From CAJXSN01 sp947492235 (GTDB taxonomy: Bacteria > Pseudomonadota > Alphaproteobacteria > Sphingomonadales > Sphingomonadaceae), in contig NZ_CP170453.1 of assembly GCF_042492175.1 (NCBI RefSeq), positions 2,294,001 to 2,358,000 on the forward strand: 64,000 nucleotides of DNA, read 5' to 3'. The notes under the pieces were generated by a model that was given only the letters and a program-made list of their open reading frames with translations, was not told where the DNA came from and ran no database searches. Shown in pieces: positions 25,655 through 34,375 of this stretch (its first letter is position 1; each line of letters starts with the position of its first letter). A program made the position numbers and the translations under genes.

Positions 25655-28600
25655 ATGGCTGAGGCTGAAGAAATTGGACCGGATGTTGCCGAGGAGGCCG
25701 TTCCCACGGCCAGCAGCCTGCGCCGCCGTCGCAACTGGGTGGCGCGTGTGCTGCTGGTGCTTTTTCTCGTTTTGGTCGCGGTGCTGCTGGTGCTGTGGGC
25801 CAATCGCACCGATTACGCGAAAGGCTTTATCGACGAGGAACTGGAGGCTTACGACCTTCCCATCACCTACAAGGTAGAGGATATTTCGGGCGAGCAGCAG
25901 GTCCTGACCAATATCGTCGTTGGCGATCCAGAAAGGCCCGACCTGACGGTCGATCGGATCGAGGTCAATCTGGTCTACCGGCTCACGGGGCCGGAACTGG
26001 GGCAGATCCGCGTGTTCCGCCCGCGTCTATGGGGAGAGGCGGGGCCGGAGGGCATCAGCTTTGGCACGCTCGATGAATTGCTGTTCGGGACTAGCGAAGA
26101 CGAGGCCGGATTGCCGGAGCGCGATATCGCCATCGTGGATGGCCGGGCGCGGATCGATACGCCTTACGGGCCCATCGGGCTCAAGGCCGACGGCGAAGGC
26201 GTGCTGGCCGACGGGTTTCTGGGCATGATGGCGGCCAATGCGCCCCGTCTGGTGCTGGGCGACTGCGTGGCCGAAAAGGCAACGCTCTATGGCAAGTTCA
26301 CCATTACCGGCGGCAGACCGAGGATCAGCGGGCCGCTGCGGCTGGCAGAAGGCACCTGCGGCGGTGGCAATGGCAGTATCGCGCTGGCCGGTGCTGCACT
26401 GCCGGTGGTGGTAACGGCGGACGAGGACTTTTCTGGCATCGCAGCCACCTATGAAGGGCGGATCGCCAGCCTTTCGGCGGCTGGGACCGGCGCGGGGCCG
26501 ACCAATGTGTCGGGCAGGCTGGAATATGGCGAAGACCGCTTGGTTGGCAGCTATGACATCACGGCCCGGGCACTCAAAAGCGGCGCGGTCGGCGCTTCGC
26601 GCGTGGTCATGGGCGGCAGCTTCCGGTCCGCCGAAGGCTTCGCCTCGTGGGATGTCTCCGCCGAAGGCACTGCCGAGAATATCCAGATAGGCCGCGGCTT
26701 CACCGCGGCACTGGACGATGCGCAGGCGGGCGCCGCCGACACGCTGGCGGCCCCGATCATCGCCCGGTTGGCGCGCGCTTTGGAGCAGCAGGTTCCCGGT
26801 TCGCAGCTGCGGGCAAGCATTCGCTACCGCACTGGCCGCGACGGAGCGACAGTCACCATCCCGCGCGCGGTTCTGGCCAATCGCGGCGGCGCGGTGCTCG
26901 CTTCGCTGTCGCGGGGCAGTGCGGTGCTGGGCACGCCGATCCCCCGGCTGTCAGGCAATATCGCCACAGGCGGGCCGGATTTGCCGCGCATCGAGGGACG
27001 GATGGAGCGGGCCGCCAATGGCCAGCTGGCTCTCAATCTGGGGATGGCAGAATATGGTGTCGGCAGCGACAGGATCGCAATTCCGCAGATGACCGTTCGC
27101 CAATCGCCCGGCGGAGCGTTGGCATTCGAAGGGCTGGCGAGGGCGAGCGGCAAACTGCCCGGCGGAACGGTGCAGGGGCTGGAAATGCCGGTCAGCGGCA
27201 GCTGGACGTCCGGCGCGGGGCTGGCGCTATGGAATGGCTGCACGAGAGCTCGTTTTGACAAGCTGGTCTATGCCAATCTGGAGCTGGGGCGGCAGGACCT
27301 GACCATGTGCCCGGCCAGCGGCAAACCAATCTTGCAAGCCGGAGCGGGAGCCGGGGCAAGGGGCTTCCGCATCGCGGCGGGTGTGCCTTCGCTGGCGGTC
27401 TCCGGCACACTGGGCGGTACGCGGCTGAAACTGGGCAGCGGGCCGGTCGGCTTTGCATGGCCGGGTACGCTGAAGGCGCGCGCGCTGGATGTCGAGCTTG
27501 GACCGCCGGAGACTGGGGTGCGCTTTGCCGTATCCGAATTGACCGGGCGGCTGGGCGATGAACTGGCAGGCAGTTTCGCCGAGGCCGATGTGCGGCTTGC
27601 CACTGTACCGCTCGATATTCTGCAAGCCAGCGGCGACTGGGCTTACCGCGATGGCATTATCGCTATCGACCAGGGGGCATTCGTGCTGGAGGACCGGGAG
27701 GAGGTCGACCGGTTCGAGCCGCTCATCGCGCGCGATGCCAGCCTGACCCTTGCTGACAATGTTATCACCGCGAACGCCTTGCTGCGCACGCCCGCCAATG
27801 ATGCGGTGATTACGGCGCTGGATTTGCGGCACGATCTGACGACCAGCGCCGGTTTCGCCGATCTCGACGTGCCGGGCATACGCTTTGGCGACGCGCTTCA
27901 ACCCACGGATTTGACCTATCTCGCGCTGGGCGTTGTGGCGAACGTGCGTGGGCCGGTGACCGGCTCGGGCAGGATCGACTGGAATTCGGATACGGTAACC
28001 AGCACGGGCCGATTCTCTTCCGAAGGCCTCGATCTGGCGGCGATCTTCGGCCCCGTGGAGAACGCGCGCGGAACCATCGTCTTCGATGATTTGCTGGGCC
28101 TGACGACCGCTCCGGACCAGCGTTTGTCCATCGGGGCGATCAATCCGGGGATCGAGGTGTTCGATGGCACGGTCCAGTTCTCGCTGACCAATGGAGAGCT
28201 TCTGGCGGTTCAGGGCGGCAGCTGGCCGTTCCTCGGCGGCACGCTGGAGATGGCGCCATCGCGGATCACCATCGGGCTCAGCGAGGTGCGGGAATATACT
28301 TTCAAGATCACCGGTCTGGAGGCATCGCAGCTGCTCGAACGGCTGGAACTGGCCAATTTCTCGGCTGATGGCGTGTTCGACGGACAGATGAAGATCGTTT
28401 TCGACCGCATGGGGAACGGTCGCATCGATCAGGGTCTGCTGTCCTCGCGCGCACCGGGGGGCAGCCTCTCTTATGTTGGCGAGCTGACCTATGAAGACCT
28501 TTCGCCGATTGCCAATTTCGCCTTCGATGCGCTGCGCTCGCTCCAGTACGAGCGGATGGAGGTCGGCATAGATGGCCCGCTGACCGGTGATATTCTGACC

Positions 28601-28927
28601 AAGGTCCGGTTCGACGGAGTCAGCCAGGGGGAGGGCGCAAAGCGCAATTTCATCACCCGGCGACTGGCCAATCTGCCGCTGCGATTCAATGTGAATATCC
28701 GCGCGCCGTTTTATCAGCTGCTGACCAATGTGCGCTCGATCTATGATCCGGCGTTTGTCCGCGACCCGCGCGAATTGGGGCTGGTCTCCGAAGACGGAAC
28801 CCGGCTCCGTCCCTCGATTAGCGGAGAGGATGCGCCCGAAGTGGTCGACCCCGATTTCCCCGCCACGCTAGACGCCGCCCCATCGGACCCGTCCGTTCAG
28901 TCCTCCGAAAGCGAGAATATGCGATGA
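25655..28927 (+). CDS. ydbH: YdbH-family intermembrane lipid transport protein
   Basis: A 1090-residue AsmA-like bridge protein. A single N-terminal membrane helix (VLLVLFLVLVAVLLVLWA, about residues 30-47) anchors it in the inner membrane; the rest is repetitive beta-strand sequence expected to form a periplasmic groove that carries phospholipids to the outer membrane. The C-terminal segment with LEMAPSRITIGLSEVREY, SADGVFDGQMKI and FDALRSLQYERMEVGIDG is the conserved part of the YdbH family. GGAGG five bases before the ATG fixes the start. It overlaps ynbE by four bases. YdbH acts redundantly with TamB and YhdP in E. coli (known for the family). Confidence 0.85.
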   Translation: MAEAEEIGPDVAEEAVPTASSLRRRRNWVARVLLVLFLVLVAVLLVLWANRTDYAKGFIDEELEAYDLPITYKVEDISGEQQVLTNIVVGDPERPDLTVDRIEVNLVYRLTGPELGQIRVFRPRLWGEAGPEGISFGTLDELLFGTSEDEAGLPERDIAIVDGRARIDTPYGPIGLKADGEGVLADGFLGMMAANAPRLVLGDCVAEKATLYGKFTITGGRPRISGPLRLAEGTCGGGNGSIALAGAALPVVVTADEDFSGIAATYEGRIASLSAAGTGAGPTNVSGRLEYGEDRLVGSYDITARALKSGAVGASRVVMGGSFRSAEGFASWDVSAEGTAENIQIGRGFTAALDDAQAGAADTLAAPIIARLARALEQQVPGSQLRASIRYRTGRDGATVTIPRAVLANRGGAVLASLSRGSAVLGTPIPRLSGNIATGGPDLPRIEGRMERAANGQLALNLGMAEYGVGSDRIAIPQMTVRQSPGGALAFEGLARASGKLPGGTVQGLEMPVSGSWTSGAGLALWNGCTRARFDKLVYANLELGRQDLTMCPASGKPILQAGAGAGARGFRIAAGVPSLAVSGTLGGTRLKLGSGPVGFAWPGTLKARALDVELGPPETGVRFAVSELTGRLGDELAGSFAEADVRLATVPLDILQASGDWAYRDGIIAIDQGAFVLEDREEVDRFEPLIARDASLTLADNVITANALLRTPANDAVITALDLRHDLTTSAGFADLDVPGIRFGDALQPTDLTYLALGVVANVRGPVTGSGRIDWNSDTVTSTGRFSSEGLDLAAIFGPVENARGTIVFDDLLGLTTAPDQRLSIGAINPGIEVFDGTVQFSLTNGELLAVQGGSWPFLGGTLEMAPSRITIGLSEVREYTFKITGLEASQLLERLELANFSADGVFDGQMKIVFDRMGNGRIDQGLLSSRAPGGSLSYVGELTYEDLSPIANFAFDALRSLQYERMEVGIDGPLTGDILTKVRFDGVSQGEGAKRNFITRRLANLPLRFNVNIRAPFYQLLTNVRSIYDPAFVRDPRELGLVSEDGTRLRPSISGEDAPEVVDPDFPATLDAAPSDPSVQSSESENMR

Positions 28928-29184
28928 ACCCATTCAAATTGACGACTCGCCTGCGCTTTGCAAAGAAGCCCCGCAGACGGGGGGCTGAGCATATGCTAAA
29001 GGGCAGGGCGGCCAGATGGGGTGCTGTGATGGCGGTCCCGCTTGCTTTGGGCGGCTGCATTCAGGTGAATGCACCGGACGATGCGATCGTGATCGAACTC
29101 AACATCAACATCCGGCAGGAAGTGATTTATCAGCTCGCGGCGGATGTCCGTGACAATATTGACGAAAACCCCGATATCTTCTGA
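28924..29184 (+). CDS. ynbE: YnbE-like outer membrane lipoprotein
   Basis: A small lipoprotein, 86 residues from the ATG that overlaps the ydbH stop (ATGA), or 63 residues from an internal ATG at 28993, which is closer to the size of E. coli YnbE and gives a standard signal peptide ending in LALGGC. The mature part CIQVNAPDDAIVIELNINI and the following helix (EVIYQLAADVRDNIDENPDIF) match the family. In E. coli YnbE multimers stack on the end of YdbH and complete the bridge to the outer membrane. The extra N-terminus of the longer form is basic and could be non-native. Confidence 0.82.
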   Translation: MNPFKLTTRLRFAKKPRRRGAEHMLKGRAARWGAVMAVPLALGGCIQVNAPDDAIVIELNINIRQEVIYQLAADVRDNIDENPDIF

Positions 29185-29207
29185 TGCGGGCGAACAAGGA
29201 AATGCCA

Positions 29208-29603
29208 ATGTCTATGCAGGCAAAACACATCGCAAAAGCAGGCCTTCTGGGTCTCGCCGCGCTGTCGCTCGCCATTCCGACTTCGGCCATGGCGCAGCGC
29301 GACCCTGCCTATGCCGCTGCCCGGGCCAATGGCTCCATTGGCGAAAAGATGGACGGCTATCTGGGCGTGGTGGGCAATCAGGATGCGTCGATTCGCAAGC
29401 TGGTCGCCGACCTCAACATCAAGCGCCGGGCGAATTACACCCAGCGTGCGCAGGGCCAGAATGCGACGATCGAGGAATACGCCTTCACGCAGGGCTGTGT
29501 GCTGATCAATCGCACCGTGCCGGGCGAGAAATATCAGGCCCCCAGCGGAAACTGGGAAACCCGCGGGTCCGCTGCGCCGCAGCGCGATCCCCGCTGCCCG
29601 TAA
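29208..29603 (+). CDS. ydbL: YdbL-like (DUF1318) periplasmic protein
   Basis: A 131-residue exported protein with a signal peptide (cleavage after SAMA before QRDP). The mature part is the DUF1318 domain: AANGSIGEKMDGYLGVV-like start, IKRRANYTQRAQ, and an end resembling VPGEKYQAPSGNW. In E. coli YdbL limits YnbE multimerisation. The ATG at 29208 is chosen because AGGA lies seven bases upstream; ATGs at 29202 and 29214 are near. It starts 23 bases after ynbE, completing the ydbH-ynbE-ydbL operon. Confidence 0.85.
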   Translation: MSMQAKHIAKAGLLGLAALSLAIPTSAMAQRDPAYAAARANGSIGEKMDGYLGVVGNQDASIRKLVADLNIKRRANYTQRAQGQNATIEEYAFTQGCVLINRTVPGEKYQAPSGNWETRGSAAPQRDPRCP

Positions 29604-29745
29604 TTTTCGCACCCTGAGCGCGTCCGAAAAACCACCACGAGAACCGTCGCCATCGGTTGACTTGGCCCAGCCCCCCACCTAAGGGGAGCGCGCCCTCGGC
29701 GGGCAGGTTTCGCCCGTGCCGCGCATTCCCACACAGGAGCATGGC

Positions 29746-30081
29746 ATGAGCGATGACAAGTCCGCACGGGAACCCATTGCCGAGGATGCGCGAATTGACG
29801 CGCTCGAAGAGCGGTTGAAGACCGCACGCGAGCGTGAAGAAGAGCGCAACCGTCCCAAGGCAAGCGGTGCCGATGCGAATTACCGCAGTGGCAACCGTGT
29901 GCTGGCGGATTTGCTTGGCGGGATTCTCGGCGGTTTGGTTATCGGCTTTGCGGTTGACTCGCTGTTCGATACCTCGCCCTGGGGTCTGTTGATCGGGCTG
30001 TTCCTCGGAATAGTCGTGGCCTTCAGAAACATTTTCAAGATGGCGAGCACGCAGAGCCAGACCCCGCCGGAAGACGGGTAA
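29746..30081 (+). CDS. atpI: ATP synthase F0 assembly protein I (AtpI)
   Basis: A 111-residue protein with a charged coiled-coil-like N-terminus (ARIDALEERLKTAREREEER, residues about 16-35) and two membrane helices (LLGGILGGLVIGFAVD and WGLLIGLFLGIVVAF). It matches the AtpI/AtpZ assembly factor that opens alphaproteobacterial F0 operons. AGGAG six bases before the ATG at 29746 sets the start. It is followed by atpB after 61 bases. Confidence 0.88.
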   Translation: MSDDKSAREPIAEDARIDALEERLKTAREREEERNRPKASGADANYRSGNRVLADLLGGILGGLVIGFAVDSLFDTSPWGLLIGLFLGIVVAFRNIFKMASTQSQTPPEDG

Positions 30082-30142
30082 CAGGTTCAGGCTCGCCGGA
30101 AACCGAACGCGCCGTTTTGGCGCAAACGCACAGGGAATTATC

Positions 30143-30931
30143 GTGGCCGCCGAAGAGGGCAAAGTCGACCCGATGCACCAGTTCCATATCGAGCCCATTC
30201 TGGGTTCGGAGAACTGGGAAATTGCCGGTTTCAACATCGCTTTTACCAACAGCTCGATGTGGATGATGATCACCACCATCGTGCTGTTCGTATTTGTCTG
30301 GGGCGGCATGAAGCGCGAGCTCGTGCCCGGCCGCTGGCAGGTCATGGTGGAAAGCGCGACCGGCTTCATCGATGATATGCTGGAAGCAAACATCGGGAAA
30401 GAAGGGAAGAAATACGTCCCTTACGTCTTCTCGCTGTTCATGTTCATCCTGTTCGCCAACCTGCTCGGCCTATTGCCGCTGGGCATTGTCGGCATCCACC
30501 CGTTCACCTTCACCAGCCACTTCACCGTCACTGGCGTTCTGGCTGTCATCAGCTTCGCGATCGTCCTGATCGTGGGCTTCTGGAAGCACGGCTTCCATTT
30601 CTTCAGCCTGTTCGTGCCCCACGGCACGCCGCTGCCGATGATCCCGATCATCTTCCCGATCGAGCTGATCTCGTTCCTCGTGCGCCCGTTCAGCCTCGCG
30701 CTGCGACTGTTCGTTGCGATGATGGCCGGGCACGTGCTGCTCAAGGTTCTGTCGAGCTTCGTGATCGACGGGACCAACGCCGGTATCGGTTTCGGCCTGC
30801 TGGTCGGTGTACCCAGCTTCGTCCTGATGATCGGTATCAGCGCGCTGGAAATTCTGGTCGCCGGCATTCAGGCCTATGTTTTCGCTCTTCTGACGTCGCT
30901 CTACATCAACGACGCAGAGAACCTTCACTAA
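30143..30931 (+). CDS. atpB: ATP synthase F0 subunit a
   Basis: A 262-residue membrane subunit that forms the proton half-channels against the c-ring. The essential arginine is in PFSLALRLFVAMMAGH, and the C-terminal helix ends AYVFALLTSLYINDA, as in the family. The start is a GTG at 30143 (MAAEEGKVDPMHQF). Second gene of the F0 operon; the F1 operon is not in this window. Confidence 0.96.
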   Translation: MAAEEGKVDPMHQFHIEPILGSENWEIAGFNIAFTNSSMWMMITTIVLFVFVWGGMKRELVPGRWQVMVESATGFIDDMLEANIGKEGKKYVPYVFSLFMFILFANLLGLLPLGIVGIHPFTFTSHFTVTGVLAVISFAIVLIVGFWKHGFHFFSLFVPHGTPLPMIPIIFPIELISFLVRPFSLALRLFVAMMAGHVLLKVLSSFVIDGTNAGIGFGLLVGVPSFVLMIGISALEILVAGIQAYVFALLTSLYINDAENLH

Positions 30932-30970
30932 GTTATTTTCACAACACACAGAATTTAAAGGAATTTTCTA

Positions 30971-31198
30971 ATGGACGCAGAAGCAGCAAAGCTCATTGGT
31001 GCCGGTCTCGCAGCAATCGGTGCCGGTATGGCCGCTATCGGTGTGGGTAACGTGTTCGGCTCGTTCCTCGAGAGCGCACTGCGCAATCCGGGCGCCGCTG
31101 ACGGCCAGCAGGGCCGCCTGTTCATCGGCTTCGCCGCTGCCGAGCTTCTCGGTCTGCTGGCATTCGTTGTCGCCATGATCCTGATCTTCGTCGCCTGA
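30971..31198 (+). CDS. atpE: ATP synthase F0 subunit c
   Basis: A 75-residue two-helix hairpin that forms the rotor ring. The glycine-rich first helix (GAGLAAIGAGMAAIGVGN), the polar loop ALRNPGA, and the proton-carrying Glu58 (FAAAELLGLL) are present. AAAGGA lies before the ATG. The glutamate is flanked by residues typical of proton rather than sodium binding, an inference from family comparison. Confidence 0.97.
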   Translation: MDAEAAKLIGAGLAAIGAGMAAIGVGNVFGSFLESALRNPGAADGQQGRLFIGFAAAELLGLLAFVVAMILIFVA

Positions 31199-31300
31199 TC
31201 GGTTGACGTTTTGGTGCTGCGGGCCGGGGGCGACCTCGGCCTGCAACGCTGATTATTTCGAGTTTTCTCTCGCAAGACGCCTCTTCGCAGGACCCGTGCA

Positions 31301-31795
31301 ATGCCTCAGATAGCCCAGCTCGCCGAGACATACTCCAGCCAGATTTTCTGGTTGCTGGTGTTCTTCGGTCTTGTTTTCTTCGTCATCGGTCGGGGCATGG
31401 TCCCGCGCGTGATGGCGACCGTGGGTGACCGCGACAAACAGATCGCCGACGATCTGGCTGCCGCACAGGCGGCACGAGACCGGGCGGATGAAGAGGAAGA
31501 AGCCTGGCGCACTCGCGAAAACGAGAACCGCGCACAGGCACAGGCTCTGGTAGCGGAAGCGAAAGCTGATGCCGCCGCCAAGTCGGAGAAGAAGATCGCG
31601 GCGGCCCAGAAGCGGCTCGATACCAAACTTGCCGAGGCGGAAACCCGCATCGCCGCATCGCGCGACACTGCGATGGCGGAAATCGAGACGGTTGCTGCCG
31701 AAGCGGCGCAGGACATCACCAAGCGTCTCGCCGGTGTGAAGGTGACCAAGCCTACCGCAACCAAGGCCGTCAAGGAGGCACTGGCTCATGTCTAA
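31301..31795 (+). CDS. atpF': ATP synthase F0 subunit b'
   Basis: A 164-residue peripheral stalk subunit: one N-terminal membrane helix (IFWLLVFFGLVFFVIG) and a long Ala/Glu/Lys/Arg coiled coil. As in other Alphaproteobacteria, two diverged b-type genes lie side by side; this first one is b' by position. It overlaps atpF by eight bases. Confidence 0.94.
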   Translation: MPQIAQLAETYSSQIFWLLVFFGLVFFVIGRGMVPRVMATVGDRDKQIADDLAAAQAARDRADEEEEAWRTRENENRAQAQALVAEAKADAAAKSEKKIAAAQKRLDTKLAEAETRIAASRDTAMAEIETVAAEAAQDITKRLAGVKVTKPTATKAVKEALAHV

Positions 31796-32321
31796 TGCAC
31801 CCGCAGTCTTGACCACGCAGGACGTTCCCGAAGCGCTCGGGCCCAGCCTGTGGGGCATGGAACCCTATGTGATCGTTTCGATCTCCATGGCTGTGCTGAT
31901 CGCAGTGATGATCTGGAAGAAGGTCCCCGGTATGATTGCCGGCGGTCTGGATGCCCGCATCGCCGCGATCCGCGAACAGCTCGACGAGGCCAAGACCTTG
32001 CGGGCCGAAGCCGAAGCGCTGCGCGATGAATATTCGCGCAAGATTGCGGGCGCCGAGAAGGACGCCGAAGCCATGATGGACAATGCGCGCCGTGAAGCGG
32101 ATGCACTGCTCGAAAAGGCCGAGGCTGACAGCAAAGCTCTGATCGAGCGCCGCAAGCGGATGGCGCAGGACACGATTGCCGCAGCCGAGCGCGAAGCGGT
32201 GAACGACGTGCGCAGCCGCGCTGCAATGGCCGCCGCTGCCGCCAGCCGCAAGCTGATTGCAGAGAAGCATGATGCGGACGCTGACAGCAAACTGGCCGAC
32301 GAGGTTATTGCTGCGCTGTAA
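31788..32321 (+). CDS. atpF: ATP synthase F0 subunit b
   Basis: A 177-residue peripheral stalk subunit with one membrane helix (YVIVSISMAVLIAVMIW, about residues 24-40) and a long coiled coil that reaches to F1. It is the last gene of the operon; a strong terminator follows at 32347. The overlap with b' suggests equal production of the two stalk subunits. Confidence 0.95.
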   Translation: MSNAPAVLTTQDVPEALGPSLWGMEPYVIVSISMAVLIAVMIWKKVPGMIAGGLDARIAAIREQLDEAKTLRAEAEALRDEYSRKIAGAEKDAEAMMDNARREADALLEKAEADSKALIERRKRMAQDTIAAAEREAVNDVRSRAAMAAAAASRKLIAEKHDADADSKLADEVIAAL

Positions 32322-32346
32322 TTCGCGCAAATGCCGAACCATCTTG

Positions 32347-32375
32347 AAAGGGCGGTCCAGACGGGCCGCCCTTTT
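32347..32375 (+). terminator. Terminator of the F0 ATP synthase operon
   Basis: A perfect 9-bp stem, AAAGGGCGG (32347-32355) with CCGCCCTTT (32366-32374), a 10-base loop and a TTTT run, 26 bases after the atpF stop. Confidence 0.88.
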
Positions 32376-32399
32376 CATTTTGAGCGATTAACCCCAATT

Positions 32400-32459
32400 C
32401 CGTTCGCCCTGAGCTTGTCGAAGGGCGCGCGCGTGCTTCGACAGGCTCAGCACGAACGG
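32400..32459. repeat. Interspersed inverted repeat (CTGAGCTTGTCGAAG family), copy 2
   Basis: The arm beginning CCGTTCGCCCTGAGCTTGTC (32400-32423) is an inverted copy of the arm ending ACAGGCTCAGCACGAACGG (up to 32459), with a short GC-rich centre. It belongs to the same family as 17844-17917 and lies between the convergent atpF terminator and the qor stop. Confidence 0.88.
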
Positions 32460-32480
32460 GAGAAAGGGTGGGGCGCGAAG

Positions 32481-33455
32481 TTACGGCTCCAGCACGATCT
32501 TCCCGATAATCTCGCCGGCCTCCATCGCATCAAAAGCCTCGCGCCATTGGTCCAGTGGCAGTGTGCGGTCGATATGCGGCATCAGGCGCCCTTCGGTGAG
32601 CAGGGCATCGACTGCATCGCGGATCGCCGCGCCGCGTTCCGGGAAGCGGCGGGCGTACTCACCGGCCCGCACACCGACGACCGAGAAACCCTTGATCAGC
32701 GGAATATTGACCGCGATTTCCGGGATCCGGCCCGCGACGAAGCCGACCACAAGCAGCTTGCCGCCAAACGTCACGCAGCGTGTGCTTTCGTCGAACACAT
32801 CGCCGCCGACCGGATCGAAGACGAGATCGCACAAGCGGCCATCGGTCAGATCGCTCACCCGCTCGCGAAACCGCCCGGAGTTGAGGATGGTATGATTGGC
32901 GCGAGAGGCCGCGCCTAGCGGCTCCAGCTTGTCCTCGCGGTGGGTCGCGGCGATGACCGTTGCTCCCAATGCCCGCGCCAGATCGCAGGCCGCCAGCCCG
33001 ACACCGCCGCTGGCACCGTGGACCAGCACCGTCTGTCCGGCCTTCAACCCGCCGAGTTCGACAAGCGCGGTATAGGCGGTGGAGTAGGCGGCGCCCATGG
33101 CTGCGGCTTGCGCGTAAGAAACGCCCTCAGGAATGGCCCGCAGGCTGGTGACAGGGACGCTGGCGATTTCTGCAAAGCCGCCGGTTTTCGCGCCGCCGGT
33201 TACCCGGTCGCCGACCTGAAACACAGCGTCCGCGTCCGCTTCTATCACTTCGCCGGCAAGTTCCATGCCGGAGACGAAAGGCGGCTCCGGTTTGAACTGG
33301 TATGCGCCGCGCGTCATCAGCAGGTCGGGATAATTGAGCGATGCCGCCTTTACGCTGACGAGCACTTCGCTTGTTGCCCGCTTAGGACGGGGCATTTTCA
33401 CCAACTCGACGCCCGACAAATCATCGGACAAGCGCTGGACCTGCAGCGCTTTCAC
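32481..33455 (-). CDS. qor: NADPH:quinone oxidoreductase, zinc-independent MDR family
   Basis: A 324-residue medium-chain reductase with a GroES-like N-terminal domain (ASLNYPDLLMTRGAYQ, PPFVSGMELAGEV) and a Rossmann domain (VLVHGASGGVGLAA). The zinc-ligand cysteines of alcohol dehydrogenases are missing, as in quinone reductases/crotonyl-CoA-reductase-like enzymes; exact substrate unknown. The start is a GTG at 33455; its Shine-Dalgarno AGAGGGGG is contributed by a palindromic repeat (33463-33563). Convergent with the atp operon. Confidence 0.9.
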   Translation of the reverse strand: MKALQVQRLSDDLSGVELVKMPRPKRATSEVLVSVKAASLNYPDLLMTRGAYQFKPEPPFVSGMELAGEVIEADADAVFQVGDRVTGGAKTGGFAEIASVPVTSLRAIPEGVSYAQAAAMGAAYSTAYTALVELGGLKAGQTVLVHGASGGVGLAACDLARALGATVIAATHREDKLEPLGAASRANHTILNSGRFRERVSDLTDGRLCDLVFDPVGGDVFDESTRCVTFGGKLLVVGFVAGRIPEIAVNIPLIKGFSVVGVRAGEYARRFPERGAAIRDAVDALLTEGRLMPHIDRTLPLDQWREAFDAMEAGEIIGKIVLEP

Positions 33456-33462
33456 AGTAATG

Positions 33463-33470
33463 CCCCCTCT
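33463..33470 (-). promoter_or_regulatory. Shine-Dalgarno of qor supplied by a repeat hairpin
   Basis: On the minus strand AGAGGGGG ends seven bases before the GTG start of qor. It is the 3' half of the first palindrome of the repeat 33463-33563, the same geometry as at folC (14365-14372). Control by the hairpin is inference. Confidence 0.55.
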
Positions 33471-33563
33471 TCTTCAGAGGAGGGGGGTGGGGGTAGTGAA
33501 TGGAGCAGGACGACACTTGCGCGCCGCAACCACCCCTCGATCCCCTCCTTTGAAAAGGAGGGG
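33463..33563. repeat. Double palindromic interspersed repeat (CCCCTCC family), copy 2
   Basis: Outer palindromes are an imperfect one at 33463-33487 (CCCCCTCTTCTTCAGAGGAG and on) and a perfect one at 33542-33563 (CCCCTCCTTT-GA-AAAGGAGGGG). An inner inverted repeat GGGGTGG (33484-33490) / CCACCCC (33530-33536) joins them. The plan and about 100-bp size match copy 1 at 14365-14462, but stem sequences have drifted with compensation. It fills the gloB-qor gap. Confidence 0.82.
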
Positions 33564-33587
33564 AGGACGCTGGCACCTACTACCACC

Positions 33588-34343
33588 TCAGAACGCGTCC
33601 TTGGCAGCCCGGAGCGCGGCGAATGTCTCGTGCGGAGCAGTGCCGCCCCACTTGGCCATCAGCGCAGGGTCATCGGCCCGCAGGAACGGGTTGGTTGCGA
33701 GCTCCCGGCCCAGCTGCGTCGGAACAGTGGGCTGCTCCTTCGCCCGCTTGGCGGTGATTTCTTCGACATAAGACTGCAGCGCCGTGTTTTCGGGATCCGC
33801 GTGGAGGGCGAATTTCGCATTCGCTGCAGTGTATTCATGCGCGCAATAGAGCGTGGTGGAGGGGGGCAGGGCCTTGATCCGCTCCAGACTGTCCCAGAAC
33901 TGTTTGGGCTCGCCTTCGAACATCCGCCCGCAGCCCAGCGCGAAGACGGCATCGCCGACAAACGCCATGTCCGCATCGGTCAGGTGGTAGGCGATGTGGC
34001 CGTTGGTGTGGCCCGACACGTCGATGATGTGGGCGCTGTGCCTCCCCAGCGTCACTGTGTCGCCATGCGCCACCAGCTGATCGATGGCGGACAATTTCTC
34101 GACTTCCTTCGGTGCAACGATTGTCGCTCCGGTCGCTTCCACGATATCCGGGTTCCCACCGGCATGATCGGGATGCCAATGCGTGTTCCAGATGTGGGTG
34201 ATGGTCCAGCCCTTGGCCTCGGCCTGACGCAGATACTCCTTGCCATCGGGCGTATCGATTGCAGCGGTTTCGCCGCTGTCAGGATCGTGGAGCAGGAATC
34301 CGTAATTGTCGGACAGGCACGGGAATTGGTGAACTTGCAGCAT
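33588..34343 (-). CDS. gloB: Hydroxyacylglutathione hydrolase (glyoxalase II)
   Basis: A 251-residue metallo-beta-lactamase-fold thioesterase that releases lactate and glutathione from S-lactoylglutathione. The metal motif THWHPDH (residues 54-60, with H55, H57, D59, H60), later SGHTNGH, VGDAVFALGCGR and AHEYT, and the C-terminal glyoxalase II domain are present. It is a detoxification enzyme and not a beta-lactamase despite the fold. It lies between the rpsA terminator and qor. Confidence 0.95.
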   Translation of the reverse strand: MLQVHQFPCLSDNYGFLLHDPDSGETAAIDTPDGKEYLRQAEAKGWTITHIWNTHWHPDHAGGNPDIVEATGATIVAPKEVEKLSAIDQLVAHGDTVTLGRHSAHIIDVSGHTNGHIAYHLTDADMAFVGDAVFALGCGRMFEGEPKQFWDSLERIKALPPSTTLYCAHEYTAANAKFALHADPENTALQSYVEEITAKRAKEQPTVPTQLGRELATNPFLRADDPALMAKWGGTAPHETFAALRAAKDAF

Positions 34344-34375
34344 GGGCGGGATGCTAGGCGGTTCTCGCCAACTAG

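Noticed and set aside
29655..29690. TTGACT before atpI as a promoter
   Set aside because: The expected -10 position is not AT-rich; too weak to list.
33588..34343. A second metallo-beta-lactamase
   Set aside because: The fold is the same, but the THWHPDH site and C-terminal domain identify glyoxalase II.
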